A stretch of 64,000 nt of DNA from Salimicrobium halophilum (GCF_900100295.1 NZ_FNEV01000006.1:170447-234446); one strand, 5' to 3'. Positions 35,639 through 45,119 are shown, counted from the stretch's first letter. Notes: a model not told the origin generated them from the sequence alone. A program made the numbers and translations.

Positions 35639-36553
35639 TTATATTTCGATCGAACCGATCAGGTCGTGGATGTCATCTATGCCGTGCTTCTCCATATACT
35701 CCTGCATTTCTGAAAGAATATCAGTCAAAGCCGTCGGCTGAATAAAACTCGCAGTCCCTACCTGAACTGCACTCGCTCCGGCGATGATCATCTCGATAGC
35801 ATCCTTTCCATTCATGATACCTCCGCACCCGATAATAGGAAGCGAACTGACTTGTGACACCTGATAAATCATCCGTACGATAACCGGTTTAACCGCCGGT
35901 CCTGACAAACCACCCATTACATTACCTATACGAGGCTTCCTCGTTTCCACGTCGATAGACATTGCAAGTAGCGTATTTGCGACATTGAGACCATCAGCTC
36001 CACCCGCTTCTGCTGCGATTGCGATTTCCTGGATATCGGTAACATTCGGTGTCAGTTTGGCAATCAAAGGTCGATCCGTCACTTTCCTGGCTTTAGATAT
36101 CAAAGCAAAAGTGTCTTCTGGATCCATGCCGAACGCCTGGCCATTCCCCTTCAGGTTAGGGCAGGAAATGTTCAATTCCAGGGCCGACACACTTTTGTGA
36201 TTTCCGAGCACAGAAGCCATTTCTGCGAATTCTTCAACTGACTCAGCAGAAATGCTGGCAATCAGTGGGGAATCATAAGTTTCGAATTGGGGAATTGTAT
36301 GCTCGAGGTAATAGTCCAAGCCCTTACTTTGAATACCGATGGAATTGATCATACCGGCATTCGTTTCACAGACTCTCGGCTTGGCATTTCCGGGCTGGGG
36401 ATGCTTGGTGATGCTTTTCGGAACGATAGCGCCCAACTTGTTGAAATCAATGGCCTGCTCCATTTCGGCTCCGAAAGCTCCGGAAGCAGGCATGACTGGA
36501 TTCTTAAGAGTAAGTCCACCTATCTTCACTTCTGTATTCTTATACTGAATCAT
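35639..36553 (-). CDS. Dihydroorotate dehydrogenase class 1B, catalytic subunit (PyrD-like)
   Basis: 304 aa, usual class 1B length. NPVMPASGAFG near residue 18, K in VPKSITKHPQPGN, NSIGIQSKG near residue 70, the catalytic Cys in LNISCPNLKGNGQAFG near residue 130, NVANTLL near residue 190 and GCGGI near residue 245 (FMN phosphate). The paired subunit PyrK follows upstream with a 4-nt overlap, so the pair uses NAD+. Here it sits among catabolic genes rather than in a pyrimidine synthesis operon, and could run in the direction orotate to dihydroorotate. Confidence 0.88.
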   Translation of the reverse strand: MIQYKNTEVKIGGLTLKNPVMPASGAFGAEMEQAIDFNKLGAIVPKSITKHPQPGNAKPRVCETNAGMINSIGIQSKGLDYYLEHTIPQFETYDSPLIASISAESVEEFAEMASVLGNHKSVSALELNISCPNLKGNGQAFGMDPEDTFALISKARKVTDRPLIAKLTPNVTDIQEIAIAAEAGGADGLNVANTLLAMSIDVETRKPRIGNVMGGLSGPAVKPVIVRMIYQVSQVSSLPIIGCGGIMNGKDAIEMIIAGASAVQVGTASFIQPTALTDILSEMQEYMEKHGIDDIHDLIGSIEI

Positions 36554-37332
36554 TCGATCACCACCTTGTTAAGGGGAAAAACCGGTCCATCGATACAAAC
36601 ACGCACCGATTTGAGAGTATCGGCTTCCCTTATATCGCAAACACAAGCAAAACACGCTCCCATGGCACAGCCCATATGCTCTTCGAGCGCAATTTCTCCG
36701 GGGATCCCAAAGGTAGATGAGATACTCTGTGACAGTTTCGAAAGCCTCCTGGAACCGCAGGTGTAGATGCTGTCGATCGTATGTCTGGCCATAATATCCG
36801 TCTCAATGATGTCCCGTACGTTCCCGACGTCACTTGTTCCATCTTCTTCTGTCACCTTGTGAACTTCTGCTCCGAAGTCTTCGAGGTATTCAGCAGCCAG
36901 CAGATCTTCATTCGTCCTGGCTGACAGAACAGCTACACATCGACTCCCCTGGATGAACGCAGCCTGAGCTACTGCCGCCAATGTAGCGATTCCCACTCCG
37001 CGAGCAACCAGCAGAACTGTCTCCGATTGTTTATAGAGTTCAAAACCCTTGCCGAGAGGCCCGAGCACATCCAGAGTTTCCCCTTCCCTGATGCGGGTCA
37101 TTTCGGTAGTTCCCTTTCCTTTCACTAAATACAAGAACTCAATCGTGTTTTCATGGATCTGATAGACGCTCAATGGTCGTCGTAAGAAAGGACTGTCAAC
37201 ATCCGCACATCGGACATGGAAGAACTGGCCTGGTTCCACGGCTTCATGCATCATAGAAGTATCTATAGCTATGTGCCAGTAACGTTCGCTTACCTGTCTA
37301 TTGAAAAGCACCGGCGCTTCGTATTGTTTCAT
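36550..37332 (-). CDS. Dihydroorotate dehydrogenase electron-transfer subunit (PyrK-like)
   Basis: 260 aa. N-terminal FAD-binding barrel with RRPLSVYQ near residue 54, a NAD-binding part with GVGIATLAAVA near residue 115, and a C-terminal [2Fe-2S] site whose cysteines are seen in EEHMGCAMGACFACVCDI near residue 225 plus a last Cys in SVRVCIDGPVF. It passes electrons between NAD(H) and the FMN of PyrD. Overlaps both the hydrolase upstream and PyrD downstream by 4 nt (ATGA). Confidence 0.9.
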   Translation of the reverse strand: MKQYEAPVLFNRQVSERYWHIAIDTSMMHEAVEPGQFFHVRCADVDSPFLRRPLSVYQIHENTIEFLYLVKGKGTTEMTRIREGETLDVLGPLGKGFELYKQSETVLLVARGVGIATLAAVAQAAFIQGSRCVAVLSARTNEDLLAAEYLEDFGAEVHKVTEEDGTSDVGNVRDIIETDIMARHTIDSIYTCGSRRLSKLSQSISSTFGIPGEIALEEHMGCAMGACFACVCDIREADTLKSVRVCIDGPVFPLNKVVIE

Positions 37333-38582
37333 TTGCTGACTTTCACCTCTTTCGTAACGGCCAACTTCATGACGGCCTGCTCTAATACATCTGCTCCAGT
37401 GACAAAATCTTCAATAGGAGTGAACTCTTCAGGATTGTGACTGATGCCGTTGCGGGAGGGTACAAACAATAAGCCTGTCGGACAGATCTTCGCCATATTC
37501 ATTGCATCATGGCCGGCTCCGCTAGGAATGTATAACGGGTCGATGTCCACACTTGCACAAGCACCTTTCAGCACTTCCTGGATTTCCGAATCCAATAGAA
37601 TAGGCTCCTCATCGCTCAATACCTCCATCGATATGGTCATTCCTTTTTCTGATTCAAGAACGCTACTCTCGGATTCGATTGCAGCAATGACCCGCTGTTT
37701 CGATGCGATATCCAACCCCCGGATGTCGACTTTAAAGGCTACTTCTCCAGGGACTACGTTCATCGCTCCCGACGATACATCCAACACCCCTACAGTAGCG
37801 ACCGTTTTGTGCGAGCTTTCCTGTTTCGCCGCTTCCTCGATTTTCAAAACCAGACGAGAAGCTGCGGACAACGCATCCTTCCGTATATCCATGGACGTCG
37901 TACCGGAATGAGCGGATCTCCCCTGCACTATTACCTCTAGTCTTGTGGGAGCCGCAACACCAGTCGCTATCGCAACCTTTTTACCAGTCCGTTCGAGTTC
38001 TTGCCCCTGCTCTATATGCAACTCCAGAAATGCTTGCATCGCTCCTTCTTCGCGTTTCGCTTCAGCTATATCCGCACCAGGGAAGCCTGCCCTTTCCATG
38101 GCTTGCTTAAGGCTGATGCCCTCTTTATCTTTAGCCTTTTCCGTAGAATCTTCAGACAGCAACCCCGCCATCGCTTTGCTTCCGATGGTGGACATACCGA
38201 ACCTGGAAGATTCTTCAGCGACGAAAGCGATAAGTTCAATCGGATGATCCGTCATCACTTGCTTTTCGTTCAAACGTCGGACGACTTCGAGCCCGACAAC
38301 CACACCGCCAGTACCATCATATTTTCCGCCTGTATATACCGTGTCCAAATGGGAACCGATGGCTACCGGTGACGCTTCTTTGATCCGTCCTTCTTTCCGC
38401 GCTATAACGTTGCCGACTTCATCCACTCTTACCTGCATACCTGCTTTGGCACAAAGTTCCGCAAACATATCGTGGACTTGTCTTTCTTCCATTGTATAGG
38501 CCAACCGCTGCATTCCTTCCGGTCTCTCCCCTATAGAATTGAACGTATCAAGCGTTTCCTGAATCCTTTCCTTCGAATTCAT
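37329..38582 (-). CDS. N-carbamoyl-L-amino acid hydrolase / allantoate amidohydrolase family (M20)
   Basis: 417 aa; ATG at 38582 follows GATGAGGTG. Metal-binding segments of the family: GSHLDTVYTGGKYDGTGG near residue 77, AEESSRFG near residue 118, LHIEQGQELE near residue 190, and GAGHDAMNMA near residue 365. It removes the carbamoyl group from ureido acids, releasing ammonia, CO2 and the amino acid. Next to a dihydroorotase-like enzyme the expected substrate is N-carbamoyl-L-aspartate; related ureido acids cannot be excluded. Confidence 0.88.
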   Translation of the reverse strand: MNSKERIQETLDTFNSIGERPEGMQRLAYTMEERQVHDMFAELCAKAGMQVRVDEVGNVIARKEGRIKEASPVAIGSHLDTVYTGGKYDGTGGVVVGLEVVRRLNEKQVMTDHPIELIAFVAEESSRFGMSTIGSKAMAGLLSEDSTEKAKDKEGISLKQAMERAGFPGADIAEAKREEGAMQAFLELHIEQGQELERTGKKVAIATGVAAPTRLEVIVQGRSAHSGTTSMDIRKDALSAASRLVLKIEEAAKQESSHKTVATVGVLDVSSGAMNVVPGEVAFKVDIRGLDIASKQRVIAAIESESSVLESEKGMTISMEVLSDEEPILLDSEIQEVLKGACASVDIDPLYIPSGAGHDAMNMAKICPTGLLFVPSRNGISHNPEEFTPIEDFVTGADVLEQAVMKLAVTKEVKVSK

Positions 38583-38681
38583 GCACCTCATCCTTTTTCG
38601 TTTTTTATGCATCTTTCTTTCATTCTCCCAAAGAAAAAGGTGAATTTCTTTATCCGAAAGGACATAAAGCAGGAGCTTATT

Positions 38682-40292
38682 TCATCTAAATCGATAATCA
38701 TTTTTAGAAAAATTATGAATTTTCAATCCTATATGAAGGTTCAGTTTGTCTTCCGTGTTTTTTACATCGAGGTTCGTTATCGTTTTGATTCTTTGAAGGC
38801 GATACTTCATGGTGTTGATATGGACATACAATTCATTTGCCGTTTTCGACAGCGATTCATTGTTTTGAAAATACGTTGTCAACGAATGGACCAGTTCCAA
38901 ATCATGCGTTTTATCATATTCGATGAGACTACCTATCGATTCATTGTAAAATTTCTTTATTTCGTTGATGTTGTCGATTTCTGCAAGCAGTCGATAAAAA
39001 CCGAGTTCTTCATAGTAGATGATATGCCTGCTCTGATACAGGTTACGTCCGAGTATCACAGCCTGCTGAGCCTGTTCATATCCATCCCGTATTTCACCGA
39101 TATCTTTCGTCGCCCTGCTGACACCTATATAAACATCCCCAGCCGCTGCAGATTGCATCTCACTCAAGATGGACTGCAAGTCAGCATCAATTCTTTCAGG
39201 CTTTTTTCCTGCTGAAGGGTAAAGAAGGTAAAGGCCATTTTGTACAGCACCAATTATGATGTCTTCATCAATATGAGCACATATCAGTTCAAGCCTATTC
39301 ACAATATCAGAAATGAAAGTGATTCCTTTCTCTCTATTTGTGAACTCTACCGTTGTAAAGATATAGCGCTTCTCAACGTCGAATCCATACATTTTCCCTT
39401 TTTCCAACATGGCTGCCTCGTATTGGATTTTAGAAAACAACAAGTCTTTGAAGAAATGACTCTTATACTGTTGCTCAAGTTCGTAGGCTGCTTTTTTTCT
39501 CATGAATTCTAACGAGAGTATCGTATTCGCCCGCTCTAAAATCGCAAGGTCCACTTCCAGGAAATCCGCGGCTATGCCTATACTGGTAATTGCACCCAGC
39601 ATTTGCCCTTCGATGATGACAGGAGCAATCAGGCACTCTTGATATTCATTCGTATCCTCGTTCCACCTGGTCATTCTTACTGGCCGCTGGATCAACTCTA
39701 GTTCCTTTTTCTGGTTACCATTAAGAGGGGCAAGCCCATCCTGGTCAAAGGGTATGTTCAGGTAAGGAACGAAACTTTCTATTCTTATTTCGTGCTTCAT
39801 CAAGTGCGCAAGCGTTTCCGTCAGTTGTCTTATGCCACCTTTAGAGTTCTTGATTTCATCGAGGAGACGGTATGCCAACTCCAGATCTTCCTGAATGACT
39901 ACTCTCTCATCAAAAATGACATTCATCACAGGGGAAAGGATATCTAAATAACTGATATGTTCCGGTATTGCGAGGATGGGAAATCCATATTTATTTGCTT
40001 CATCCAAGATGACGTCCGGTATTTCTTCAATAAACCTGTGAGGTTTTATTGCAAGTGCCGAAGTGCCTTTGTCATGTAATTCCCTGACCAGGTTGTCCAC
40101 TGCTTCTTTGTCATCTTTGATAGGATAAAGACTGGTCAACAGCAATTCCTTCCCTTTTAGCCATCGAACAATATCCGGTACTTCCATAATCGTCACATAG
40201 TCCAGTGGACGATCGAGTCCCTCTCCACCTGCTACGACTTCACAATGCTTCAATCCTCCAATTTTCAGTGCCTGTTTTAGAGTAATCGCCAT
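38682..40292 (-). CDS. PucR-family transcriptional regulator
   Basis: 536 aa. An N-terminal PucR domain (MAITLKQALKIGGLKHCEVV and YVTIMEVPDIVRWLKG, residues 1-125), a central GGDEF-like/GAF-like region, and a C-terminal helix-turn-helix (SKTANELYVHINTMKYRLQRI near residue 495). PucR of B. subtilis activates ureide (allantoin) catabolism. Placed between the transporter and enzyme genes with gaps of 11 and 99 nt, so it probably controls its own operon in response to the substrate. Confidence 0.88.
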   Translation of the reverse strand: MAITLKQALKIGGLKHCEVVAGGEGLDRPLDYVTIMEVPDIVRWLKGKELLLTSLYPIKDDKEAVDNLVRELHDKGTSALAIKPHRFIEEIPDVILDEANKYGFPILAIPEHISYLDILSPVMNVIFDERVVIQEDLELAYRLLDEIKNSKGGIRQLTETLAHLMKHEIRIESFVPYLNIPFDQDGLAPLNGNQKKELELIQRPVRMTRWNEDTNEYQECLIAPVIIEGQMLGAITSIGIAADFLEVDLAILERANTILSLEFMRKKAAYELEQQYKSHFFKDLLFSKIQYEAAMLEKGKMYGFDVEKRYIFTTVEFTNREKGITFISDIVNRLELICAHIDEDIIIGAVQNGLYLLYPSAGKKPERIDADLQSILSEMQSAAAGDVYIGVSRATKDIGEIRDGYEQAQQAVILGRNLYQSRHIIYYEELGFYRLLAEIDNINEIKKFYNESIGSLIEYDKTHDLELVHSLTTYFQNNESLSKTANELYVHINTMKYRLQRIKTITNLDVKNTEDKLNLHIGLKIHNFSKNDYRFR

Positions 40293-40303
40293 TTACGTCC
40301 CAC

Positions 40304-41581
40304 CTAATCTTGAAGTAAATCCACCAGGAACAGGGAACTTTGAGGTACATATGTGATTATTAAAAGTGCAATCACATTTACTACAAAGAATCGCATTAAA
40401 CCTGGAAGCATTTCGACCATATTCAATTTGGTAATCGTCTGTGTGACGAATATGTTGATTCCGAATGGAGGTGTGTACATACCGACTGCCAGGTTAGCGA
40501 TCATAATCACTCCAAGGTGTACAGGGTCGACCCCCATAGATAAAGCAGAGGGATAAATCAGTGGTGCTAAGATCGTAATTGCTGCCACTCCCTCCATAAA
40601 CATTCCCAACACAAGTAGCACAACGTTGATCAACAGAAGGAAAATAATGACTGAATCGATATTTTCAGCAATGTATCCGGCAATCTGCTGCGGGACACCT
40701 CCGCGTGTCAAAATCCAACCGAGAACTTGCGCTGCAGCTACGAGCACCAGCACTTGAGCTGTAGTGATGGCCGAATCGACAAGCGTACGGTAAAAGCTTT
40801 TCCAGTCCATTTCCTTGTAAATGAAGACACTTACGAATAAAGCGTAAACAGCTGACACCCCTGCAGCCTCTGTAGGAGTGAAAATGCCGGAATAAATACC
40901 TCCCAGAATGATGACCGGTATCAACAGAGCCCAGAAAGCCTTACCAGTTGCAGTGAATACCTCTTTAAGAGAAGCCCGCTTATCTCTTGGAAGATTGTTC
41001 TTTTTGGCGTAGAAATAAATATAAGCTATCGAAGAAAAGCCATAAATGATACCTGCGCCGATCCCTGCGATAAATAGGCTACCCACTGAAACGCCTGTCA
41101 CCGATCCGAATATGATCAGGGTAATACTCGGAGGGATGATTAACGATACAGCTCCGGAAGATGCCAGTAACCCGGAAGCAAACGATTTATCATATTTTTT
41201 ACGCAGCAATTCGGGATACATGATTTTCCCTATAGCAATGACTGTGGCCGGGCTCGAACCGGATAAAGCTCCGAAGAACATACTGGAAACTTGAGTAGTC
41301 ATCGCTACCCCACCCGTAATATGACCGACCATGGCACGGGACCACCGGAGAATACGTTTGGACAAACCACCGACGTCCATGATATTGGCCGCCAGGATGA
41401 AAAAAGGAAGAGCCATCAAAGCGAACTGATCCAGACCACCGAATAACCGCTGAATTAAAATCATCGGCTGGATATCACTCATGAAAACAACCGATAGAAA
41501 CGAAGATAATCCTAAAGCAACGAAAATCGGGGTGCTTGAAAATAGAAAAATGATAATCAGAATCAAAAGTAAACTAACCAT
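40304..41581 (-). CDS. dctM: TRAP transporter large permease (DctM/SiaM family)
   Basis: 425 aa with 12-13 membrane segments. Family motifs: TPIFVALGLSSFLSVV at the N-terminus, GSSPATVIAIGKIMYPEL near residue 100, GIFTPTEAAGVSAVYAL near residue 235 and MYTPPFGINIFVTQ near residue 368. It carries the substrate across the membrane with sodium. Part of a complete three-component TRAP system with dctQ (12 nt upstream) and dctP, at the head of the ureide operon. Confidence 0.92.
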   Translation of the reverse strand: MVSLLLILIIIFLFSSTPIFVALGLSSFLSVVFMSDIQPMILIQRLFGGLDQFALMALPFFILAANIMDVGGLSKRILRWSRAMVGHITGGVAMTTQVSSMFFGALSGSSPATVIAIGKIMYPELLRKKYDKSFASGLLASSGAVSLIIPPSITLIIFGSVTGVSVGSLFIAGIGAGIIYGFSSIAYIYFYAKKNNLPRDKRASLKEVFTATGKAFWALLIPVIILGGIYSGIFTPTEAAGVSAVYALFVSVFIYKEMDWKSFYRTLVDSAITTAQVLVLVAAAQVLGWILTRGGVPQQIAGYIAENIDSVIIFLLLINVVLLVLGMFMEGVAAITILAPLIYPSALSMGVDPVHLGVIMIANLAVGMYTPPFGINIFVTQTITKLNMVEMLPGLMRFFVVNVIALLIITYVPQSSLFLVDLLQD

Positions 41582-41593
41582 TATCGATAACCC

Positions 41594-42091
41594 CTATTCT
41601 TGTAAAATGTCTTCCGGCGTTTCTTCTATGTGCGGCTTATTTCTTAATATGTTTACAATTCTTATACTCAAATGCAGTAAAGACAATGCCGCTCCTACAG
41701 GAATAGCCAAATAAATATAATAGAGAGGGATTTGCAAAGACGGAGTGATTTGTCCAGTCTGTCTCGTGAACGAAACCAACTGGATGCTATACCAAACCAG
41801 AAGAACCATAAATATTACAGAAGCTAATGCAATAAACAGTTCCAAACCTTTTTTCGCTTTCCCTTTCAATAGATCCAGCACAAAATCGACTCCTACATGT
41901 AACCCCTTCCGGAAACAAACACCAGCTCCTATGAACGTGATCCAGATCATCACATAACGTATGAATTCTTCCGCCCAGGTCGTGTTCGCTGAAAACACGT
42001 AACGGAGAATGATATTCACGAACAATAGAGCCGTCACTGCTAATAACCCGAGAGCAATCGTACTTTCTTCTATTTTCTTCAATATTTTCAT
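41594..42091 (-). CDS. dctQ: TRAP transporter small permease (DctQ family)
   Basis: 165 aa from the ATG at 42091; a GTG three codons upstream is also possible with the AAGGAAAGGG ribosome site. Four membrane segments. TTWAEEFIRYVMIWITFIGA, the signature of the second helix, is near residue 38, and HVGVDFVLD near residue 66. It joins DctM to form the membrane part of the carrier. Confidence 0.88.
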   Translation of the reverse strand: MKILKKIEESTIALGLLAVTALLFVNIILRYVFSANTTWAEEFIRYVMIWITFIGAGVCFRKGLHVGVDFVLDLLKGKAKKGLELFIALASVIFMVLLVWYSIQLVSFTRQTGQITPSLQIPLYYIYLAIPVGAALSLLHLSIRIVNILRNKPHIEETPEDILQE

Positions 42092-42176
42092 ATGTACCAC
42101 GCCCTTTCCTTTTCAGCCATGACAAGATTGGTTTAAGGGACCACCTTAAAGGTTGGTCCCTCACCAGATAACTCTA

Positions 42177-43244
42177 TTATTGATTGTTCACTTCCTCGAC
42201 TTTGTCATAGATCTTCTGCAACAACTCCTGCTGTTCAGGTGTATTGTAATGCTCTTCGTGAATTGGAAGGGATGCTTCCTTGAAGGCACTTATTTCTTCA
42301 TCAGTCAGTTCATAATAATTGACACCTGAATCAATGATATTTTGACGGTATTCGTCTTCTGTCTCAGCAAGCGTTTCTCTCGCTGTGGTCCGACCAGCTT
42401 CCTCGGCAGCAACAATAGTTTCCTGCACGGAAGAAGGAAGTTCATTGAACCAGGATTGATTTGTCAGAAGCACATAAGACATCAATCCATGATGACTTTC
42501 AACAATTGTATCCTGGACCTCGTGGTAGTTATTAAGGAAAATCGTCTGTAATGGATTCTCTTGTCCGTCTACCACACCTTGCTGCAGAGAGTTATAAAGC
42601 TCTGCATAAGGGACAGGAATAGGATTCCCTCCCCATTCTTCATACTGAGCAAGTAAGATCGGAGATTCCATCGTTCTCATCGCTACACCTTCAAAATCCG
42701 TTGGCTGGTGAATTTCTGTTCCATTTGTGGTGAACAGTTTATACCCTCCAGGCCAGAAACCAAGCCCTTCAAATCCACCCTGTTTAAGCGTTCCGAGTAA
42801 TTCATCCCCTACCTCGCTATCAAGCACTTGGTACATCTTTTCTGTTTCAGTCGGGAAGAGATAAGGCAGGTCCACCGCTTTGATATCGTCGACAAAAGGA
42901 GAAACAACAGCTGTAGGCTGCATGGTGATATCAATTTCCCCAAGTTGCGTTCCTTCGACTTGTTCTCGGAGACTTCCCAGTTGCAATGCTGGATAGAGTT
43001 CCACTGTAACTTGACCATCTGTCTCTTCTTCAACCACTTCTTTGAATTTCAACGCTCCCTCGTGTTCGGGGCTATCTACTGGTTGGTTGTGACTGAAAGT
43101 GATAGTTATTGGATCATAGCTTCCTTCTTCTCCTTCACTCGATCCCTGTGCCTCGCCGGAACCTGTGTCACCCCCACCACAAGCTGCCAAAACCAGAAGT
43201 AACAGTACAGAAAAAACAGACATCGTTAACTTGTTCTTCAACAC
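42177..43244 (-). CDS. dctP: TRAP substrate-binding lipoprotein (DctP family)
   Basis: 355 aa starting at GTG (43244) after GGGGAG. Signal peptide with lipobox LAAC (Cys near residue 22) and an acidic Gly/Ser linker, then a DctP domain: FSHNQPVDSPEHEGALKFKE near residue 50, QVTVELYPALQLGS, and the carboxylate-binding Arg in GVAMRTMESPI near residue 190, with PVPYAELYNSLQQGVVDGQENP. The Arg means the ligand is a carboxylate. First gene of the ureide operon; orotate is a plausible ligand. Confidence 0.92.
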   Translation of the reverse strand: MLKNKLTMSVFSVLLLLVLAACGGGDTGSGEAQGSSEGEEGSYDPITITFSHNQPVDSPEHEGALKFKEVVEEETDGQVTVELYPALQLGSLREQVEGTQLGEIDITMQPTAVVSPFVDDIKAVDLPYLFPTETEKMYQVLDSEVGDELLGTLKQGGFEGLGFWPGGYKLFTTNGTEIHQPTDFEGVAMRTMESPILLAQYEEWGGNPIPVPYAELYNSLQQGVVDGQENPLQTIFLNNYHEVQDTIVESHHGLMSYVLLTNQSWFNELPSSVQETIVAAEEAGRTTARETLAETEDEYRQNIIDSGVNYYELTDEEISAFKEASLPIHEEHYNTPEQQELLQKIYDKVEEVNNQ

Positions 43245-43585
43245 TTCGCATTCTCCCCTTCTGAATAATTGTTTGAATTTAATTCTTGTTTTCTATTTTA
43301 TCGAAAAATTCAGACGTTTTCTTTGTCTGTTTGGACCAAAAGTACCTAAGTAATTTCATTAAAAATGATGATGTTTTTTGAATGTTTTACATTTTTTCCT
43401 TGTTAAATAAGCTTACATATTAAGATATATAATATCACAACTCTGTCATATCAACATTTATAATGCACTAAATATAAAAAGAAAGTGTCGGATTGTGACA
43501 AAAATGATGTGTGCTTTCAAAAAACAAACAAAAATCTTATTGTCTTAATTGACAATGAATTTTCACCAAATTCAAAAATATAACT
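43245..43585. other. AT-rich control region upstream of the TRAP/ureide operon
   Basis: About 340 nt clearly richer in A and T than the neighbouring genes, with no supported coding frame. It must hold the operon promoter and PucR sites, but I found no convincing -35/-10 pair or cre site on the minus strand. Many short A/T runs are present. Confidence 0.45.
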
Positions 43586-43614
43586 TTGCAGCCCGGCTTC
43601 TTTTTGAGTTATAC
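43586..43614 (+). promoter_or_regulatory. Promoter of the small acidic protein gene
   Basis: TTGCAG (43586-43591), 17 nt, TTATAC (43609-43614), about 60 nt before the start codon. Confidence 0.6.
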
Positions 43615-43676
43615 TCTTATCCACATAGTAAGACGAAATATTTCCCTAACCCTATTAAGAAAGAGGAATGATGAAA

Positions 43677-43862
43677 ATGGCACAATTAACCAATGTACAG
43701 GCTTTCAAGGAGTTATTTAGTTTAATTGATTACTATTCGGAAAATCGTGACCAGCCAGCTGATCCTGATTTCGATTTTTTCGAACATGTTAAAAATTACT
43801 GCGATCAATTAGATTTGGATTACGAGGAATTCAAACAGGTATTCGGCTTACAGCAGTTTTGA
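43677..43862 (+). CDS. Small acidic protein of unknown function
   Basis: 61 aa from the ATG at 43677 (AAAGAGG 10 nt upstream; ATGs at 43668 and 43671 are too close to it). Strongly acidic with many aromatic residues: DYYSENRDQPADPDFDFFEH. No membrane segment, no cysteine pair beyond a single Cys. Has its own promoter and a strong terminator, so it is a real gene. I do not recognise the family. Confidence 0.65.
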   Translation: MAQLTNVQAFKELFSLIDYYSENRDQPADPDFDFFEHVKNYCDQLDLDYEEFKQVFGLQQF

Positions 43863-43882
43863 TCCTTATGTACCTAAGAATG

Positions 43883-43920
43883 CCCGTGCGGGAAACTTAT
43901 CCCGCACGGGCATCTTTTTT
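43883..43920. terminator. Strong terminator between the small protein and amine oxidase genes
   Basis: TGCCCGTGCGGGA and TCCCGCACGGGCA are perfect complements around AACTTA, followed by TCTTTTTT. The two genes converge on it. Confidence 0.92.
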
Positions 43921-43935
43921 CTTAACACTTAATGG

Positions 43936-45024
43936 TCAACGTCTCAGGTCTCGAACAACGCGTTCCGCTGCCTGAAGTGCTCCTTCGAGATGTCCACCGA
44001 ACTGTGGGTCCGCTTCGGTTCCGGCAAAATATACTTTCTTCTCCCATGTACCCAAATCACCAGGAGGCCCGTACACCGGAAAATCCTGGAGCGGAACGGA
44101 ATCTGCTGCGACGGCTGTCTCCGCATCCTCAGTCCAATCTTTATAAAGAATAGTTTCCATCTCCCGCGCACGGCTTCCGAATAACCGGACAAGCTGATTC
44201 TCCACTAGTTTCAAAACTTCGTCTTCCCCAAGCTCCCGACGAGATTCCGCTGGCATTCCGAAAAATCCGAACAGAGCTCCGGAACCTTTTTCCGGAGAAG
44301 CATCGTGAATTTCCTGCAGCGGACCTGCCCAGCTCATCGCGAACCCGGACAATCCTTCTTCTCTCCAGAAGGGGCGGTCATAGACAGCGATCGCTTTCGC
44401 CTGACCGGCCATCCATGTCGGTTTACTCTCTAAACCGGTGACCAAAGAGGAAGGGAGATCAGGAGAAAATTCAATCGTGGCAGCCAGTCGCGGTGGCAGA
44501 GCCAGAATGACCGAACTCGCTGCTATCGAGTCTTTCTCTCCGTTATCTTTTTCCGCTTCCACCGTGATTTTCTCATCCACTTCCATCCGAATCCTTGTTA
44601 CACGCTTGCCGAACTCGACCATTTCATCCGGGAGGGTAGTTGCTACAGCATCCACCAGTGCCTGTACTCCTCCTGTGAATCGCATCGACTCCATTCCTGC
44701 GTCTGCCGGAAGCATATTATGTGCCGGAGCTTCCTCCCTGGATCTTTCCACCAGCATAGCCCCCTGGTTATACTGGACGAAAGTGTCCAACTTCATCTCT
44801 TCCGCCACCTCAGCAATCTTCCGTTCATATGCCGGCCAGAACCATGTAGGTCCGAGATCGAACTTTCCTAAGTCAGGCCTGTTCTCTACCCTCTCCGTCA
44901 TCACCCTTCCTCCGATTCTGTCTCTCGCCTCCAGCACCCTACATTCTATCCCTTCAGCAGCCAGCAAAGATGCCGCCCGCAGACCGCTCAATCCAGCTCC
45001 TATTATAACTACCGGGTTGTCCAT
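43936..45024 (-). CDS. Flavin-containing amine oxidase
   Basis: 362 aa; ATG at 45024 follows GAGGAGG by 7 nt. FAD motif VVIIGAGLSGLRAA (residues 5-18), ARDRIGGRVMTE near residue 36 and the C-terminal FAD segment VYFAGTEADPQFGGHLEGAL near residue 330 define the monoamine-oxidase/phytoene-desaturase superfamily. Shorter than typical monoamine oxidases (about 450 aa). Lies 95 nt after the kinase gene on the same strand and may belong to the spore-surface locus, though its substrate is unknown. Confidence 0.82.
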   Translation of the reverse strand: MDNPVVIIGAGLSGLRAASLLAAEGIECRVLEARDRIGGRVMTERVENRPDLGKFDLGPTWFWPAYERKIAEVAEEMKLDTFVQYNQGAMLVERSREEAPAHNMLPADAGMESMRFTGGVQALVDAVATTLPDEMVEFGKRVTRIRMEVDEKITVEAEKDNGEKDSIAASSVILALPPRLAATIEFSPDLPSSLVTGLESKPTWMAGQAKAIAVYDRPFWREEGLSGFAMSWAGPLQEIHDASPEKGSGALFGFFGMPAESRRELGEDEVLKLVENQLVRLFGSRAREMETILYKDWTEDAETAVAADSVPLQDFPVYGPPGDLGTWEKKVYFAGTEADPQFGGHLEGALQAAERVVRDLRR

Positions 45025-45119
45025 CGTCCCGCCTCCTCTAACACGTTCGTTTCCATCCACTGTAAACAAATTCCGCGCGAAAAGAAAGAGAACGCTCTCT
45101 GCACGAGAAGCATCCTCGG

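Noticed and set aside
35639..37332. Reading pyrK-pyrD as part of the normal pyrimidine synthesis operon
   Set aside because: No carA/carB, pyrB, pyrE, pyrF or PyrR attenuator is present; the neighbours are a TRAP carrier, a PucR regulator and a carbamoyl hydrolase. Not fully excluded without the rest of the genome.
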